Below are positions 7,300-8,969 of a stretch of DNA of 8,969 bases, one piece after another (position 1 is the first letter of the stretch; each line of letters starts with the position of its first letter). A program made the translations under genes and the position numbers. The DNA is from Lentisphaerota bacterium (GTDB lineage: Bacteria; Verrucomicrobiota; Kiritimatiellia; RFP12; JAAYLN01): contig JAAYZJ010000351.1 of assembly GCA_012514915.1 (NCBI GenBank), positions 1 through 8,969 of the forward strand, written 5' to 3'. The notes below the pieces were generated by a model that saw nothing but the letters and a program-made list of their open reading frames with translations, was not told the origin of the DNA and did no database searches.

Positions 7300-8298
7300 A
7301 TGTTTGCCCGCTATGCCTGGATCCGCCATGCGGCCAATCCCGTGCTGCCACCCGTGCCCGGCTCGGCGTACGACAGCACCCGCTGCATGAACCCGTTCGT
7401 CGTGCGCGACGGCGACGTCGATCGGCTCTTCTATTCGGGGGCCGACGACGCGGGCGACCAGCGCATCTGCCTGGCCGAGGCGCCGGCCGGCCGCGTGGAT
7501 GCCTTCCGGCGGCGGGGCGCCGTGCTCGAACCCGGCGCGGCCGGGTGTTTCGACGCCAAGTGGTGCGTGCTGCCGCAGGTCTACCGCATCGGCGCCCGGT
7601 GGCACCTCTACTACACTGGCTTTGAGGGAAGCAACCTCGGCTTGCAGGGGTTTCCCGGCATCGGCCTGGCCACCAGCGACGACGGCCTGCATTTCACGCG
7701 CGTCTCGCCCGATCCGATCATCACCGGCGACCAGACGGCCGAGTTCCCGCACAACCGCGGCATTGCCGGCGGCGGCACGATCCTCACCGACCGGCGTCCC
7801 GACGGTACGCTGTGCTACCGGATGTACTACACGCTGGCGGTCGGGAAGCCCAGCCCCGACGTCCACGTCGATCAGGAGAAGCATTGCGCCGTCTGCCACA
7901 GCACCGACGGCATCGTCTGGACCGACCACCGTCTCCTGCTCAGCCCCCGCCGCGAGGTCGGCAGCGAGGACATTGCCGTGGCGGCGCCGTTCGTCTGGCG
8001 CGACGGCGATATTTACCGAATGCTCTACTGCGGCATCGGCACGCGCTGGGGCTGGTACTCGATCGCCGAGGCCTACAGCCTGGACGGCTATCAGTGGGAA
8101 CGGGGTTCGGGCGACGAGAACCTGAGTCTGGCGCCCGGCGCGCCCGGCGCCTGGGATTCGCAGATGGTCGAGTACCCCTGCGTGATCCCCGAGCCGGACG
8201 GGGTTCGCCTTTTCTATTGCGGCAACGGCTACGGCAAAACCGGGATCGGCACCGCTTTCGCCCGCCGTCCGAAGACGGAAGCCGGCCCATCCTGCTAG
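7300..8298 (+). CDS. Five-bladed beta-propeller glycosidase-like protein (GH32/43/62/68/130 type)
   Basis: The 332-residue protein shows repeated blade signatures of the furanosidase / GH130 propeller superfamily: NPVLPP at 13-18, NPFVVRDGDVDRLFYSG (31-47), VLPQVYRIGARWHLYYTG (90-107), APFVWRDGDIYRMLYCG (229-245) and YPCVIPEPDGVRLFYCG (292-308). Between them are strand-turn motifs of the S-x-DG-x-x-W/F type: TSDDGLHF, STDGIVW and YSLDGYQW. Acidic residues near blade starts (D86, E224, E291) are candidate active-site residues, but I cannot assign a catalytic set or a specific GH family. Related proteins include hydrolases, phosphorylases and members of polysaccharide gene clusters with no proven activity. 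There is no signal peptide, so it should act in the cytoplasm. ATG 7300 is the first start codon in this frame after the upstream gene and keeps blade 1. It follows the SGNH hydrolase by 38 bp, suggesting a shared carbohydrate substrate. Confidence 0.78.
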   Translation: MFARYAWIRHAANPVLPPVPGSAYDSTRCMNPFVVRDGDVDRLFYSGADDAGDQRICLAEAPAGRVDAFRRRGAVLEPGAAGCFDAKWCVLPQVYRIGARWHLYYTGFEGSNLGLQGFPGIGLATSDDGLHFTRVSPDPIITGDQTAEFPHNRGIAGGGTILTDRRPDGTLCYRMYYTLAVGKPSPDVHVDQEKHCAVCHSTDGIVWTDHRLLLSPRREVGSEDIAVAAPFVWRDGDIYRMLYCGIGTRWGWYSIAEAYSLDGYQWERGSGDENLSLAPGAPGAWDSQMVEYPCVIPEPDGVRLFYCGNGYGKTGIGTAFARRPKTEAGPSC

Positions 8299-8317
8299 CC
8301 GATCGCGACCGACCTGC

Positions 8318-8369
8318 TGTTTTTAATGGTTTGTTTTTATTTGCACGGAGCCCGCGCGGCGGCTATGCT
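8318..8369 (+). promoter_or_regulatory. Promoter with AT-rich UP-like tract for the secreted-protein gene
   Basis: TTGCAC at 8341-8346 is followed after 17 bp by TATGCT at 8364-8369, the same -10 box as the grpE promoter. Directly upstream (about 8319-8340) lies a T-rich tract with two runs of five T, striking in such GC-rich DNA and in the position of a UP element contacted by the RNA polymerase alpha subunits. Transcription would start near 8376, giving a leader of about 60 nt. The T-tracts are not preceded by a clean hairpin, so I do not read them as a terminator. Confidence 0.6.
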
Positions 8370-8423
8370 GCCCGGATCGTCTAGCTTCAGCCGGCGCGAC
8401 CCGGCCCGTTTCCCATGCACCCG

Positions 8424-8435
8424 AAAGGCGCACTC
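8424..8435 (+). promoter_or_regulatory. Ribosome binding site deciding the start of the last gene
   Basis: AAAGG at 8424-8428 lies 7 nt before the ATG at 8436. The alternative in-frame ATG at 8415 lacks such a site and would put seven extra residues before a normal signal peptide. Confidence 0.55.
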
Positions 8436-8969
8436 ATGAAGAGATCGTCCCCAACCGTCGTGGTTCTACTCGCCGGCTTGGCTGCATTCCGCCCCGCACA
8501 GGCGGCGGTTCCAACGCGGCAGCGCTATCCGCTCGCCCCCGAACGGGTACAGGCGAACGCCGCGCGCGTGGCACGGGACATCGCGGCGAGTCCCGCCTCC
8601 TGGCGGTCGGCGCCGCTCGTCTACTACACGGTGCCGGCGATCAGTCCGGTCAAGCGGCTCTCCGACTCCTTTCCCGCGGACGGAACGGCACTGGCGCCGC
8701 TCGAGTACGTGGCGGCGCAGGGGGAGTACGAGGCGGGGTCCATCCAGGTCTTTCCGCTGGCCGACGTGGATCGGTTCGAGCTTAGGCCGCAGGAGCTGAA
8801 ATCCCGCGCGGGCGCCGTTATTCCGGCCGCGGCGCTCGACATCGGACGAACTACAACCTCGAGAAGGAGTTCCACGGTTCAACCTACTGGCAGCCGCAGA
8901 ATTGCTCGACCTACGCCTTCACCAATCCCAATCTGCTGGAGAATCTGCGGCGGCACAATGTCCTGAACC
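8436..8969 (+). CDS. Secreted protein of unknown function, truncated by window end and apparently frameshifted
   Basis: From ATG 8436 the protein begins with a signal peptide: MKR, a hydrophobic stretch to about residue 17, and AQA before a likely cleavage after residue 23. The mature part has a segment reading VYYTVPAISPVKRL, then EYVAAQGEYEAGSIQVFPL and a PQELKSRAGAVIP stretch. This resembles the N-terminal beta domain of large secreted proteins from carbohydrate loci of PVC bacteria (GH123-like or DUF4091-like types); this is recollection, not a firm match. After about 8843 the frame turns into Arg/Thr/Ser/Pro-rich residues and stops at 8966. A second frame is open from about 8849 to the window end with sensible composition (NYNLEKEFHGSTYW, then CSTYAFTNPNLLENLRRHN). 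So one base is probably missing near 8841-8848, or a larger segment has been lost. It has its own promoter and is probably exported to the periplasm or outside. Confidence 0.6.

Noticed and set aside
6053..7351. 432-codon open frame on the minus strand opposite the SGNH hydrolase gene
   Set aside because: The plus-strand gene has GDS, GLND and HPN motifs and a Shine-Dalgarno. The antisense product is low-complexity and matches no family.
8130..8152. Short direct repeat of GCGCCCGGC in the propeller gene
   Set aside because: Two partial copies within coding sequence encode APGAPGA and are ordinary in GC-rich DNA.
8311..8343. T-runs after the propeller gene as a rho-independent terminator
   Set aside because: I could not pair a GC-rich stem directly before the T-runs. 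Their position upstream of a -35 box fits a UP element better.

Overview
This is a GC-rich bacterial window with dense gene packing, short intergenic gaps and a strong GC bias at third codon positions, which creates long antisense shadow ORFs. No gene fixes the taxon. The mix of housekeeping genes with a CBM-like/SGNH esterase, a five-bladed propeller glycosidase-like protein and a secreted protein of carbohydrate-locus type suggests the PVC group (Verrucomicrobiota, Kiritimatiellota or Lentisphaerota). That placement is inference only.

Left part, minus strand (1-3340): an operon reads leftward from a promoter near 3363-3390. It encodes an AsmA-like inner-membrane protein with a large periplasmic domain, then the tRNA methylthiotransferase MiaB, then the first codons of a third gene that runs off the window. 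Both junctions are 4-bp ATGA overlaps, so the three genes are probably translationally coupled.

Middle, plus strand (3414-6180): a second strong sigma70-type promoter diverges from the first, with a 10-bp palindrome between them. It drives grpE, followed by dnaJ and rsmE. GrpE (nucleotide exchange) and DnaJ (J-domain co-chaperone with zinc finger) are two co-chaperones of DnaK, but dnaK is not in the window and no CIRCE element is visible. RsmE methylates 16S rRNA. The grpE-dnaJ gap holds a five-codon ORF (MNCCC), a GC hairpin and an orphan TTGACA.

Right part, plus strand (6203-8969): an intracellular two-domain SGNH hydrolase, a cytoplasmic propeller glycosidase-like protein whose promoter predicts a leaderless mRNA, and a separately promoted gene with a signal peptide. 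The last gene is cut by the window end and also carries an apparent frameshift or internal deletion near 8841-8850. These three look like an accessory carbohydrate-processing set next to the housekeeping block.

Four promoters were read by eye: TTGACG-N16-TAGAAT, TTGACC-N17-TATGCT, TTGACA-N17-GATACT and TTGCAC-N17-TATGCT. They agree on architecture and help decide several start codons. I saw no tRNA, rRNA, CRISPR array, insertion sequence or convincing intrinsic terminator.
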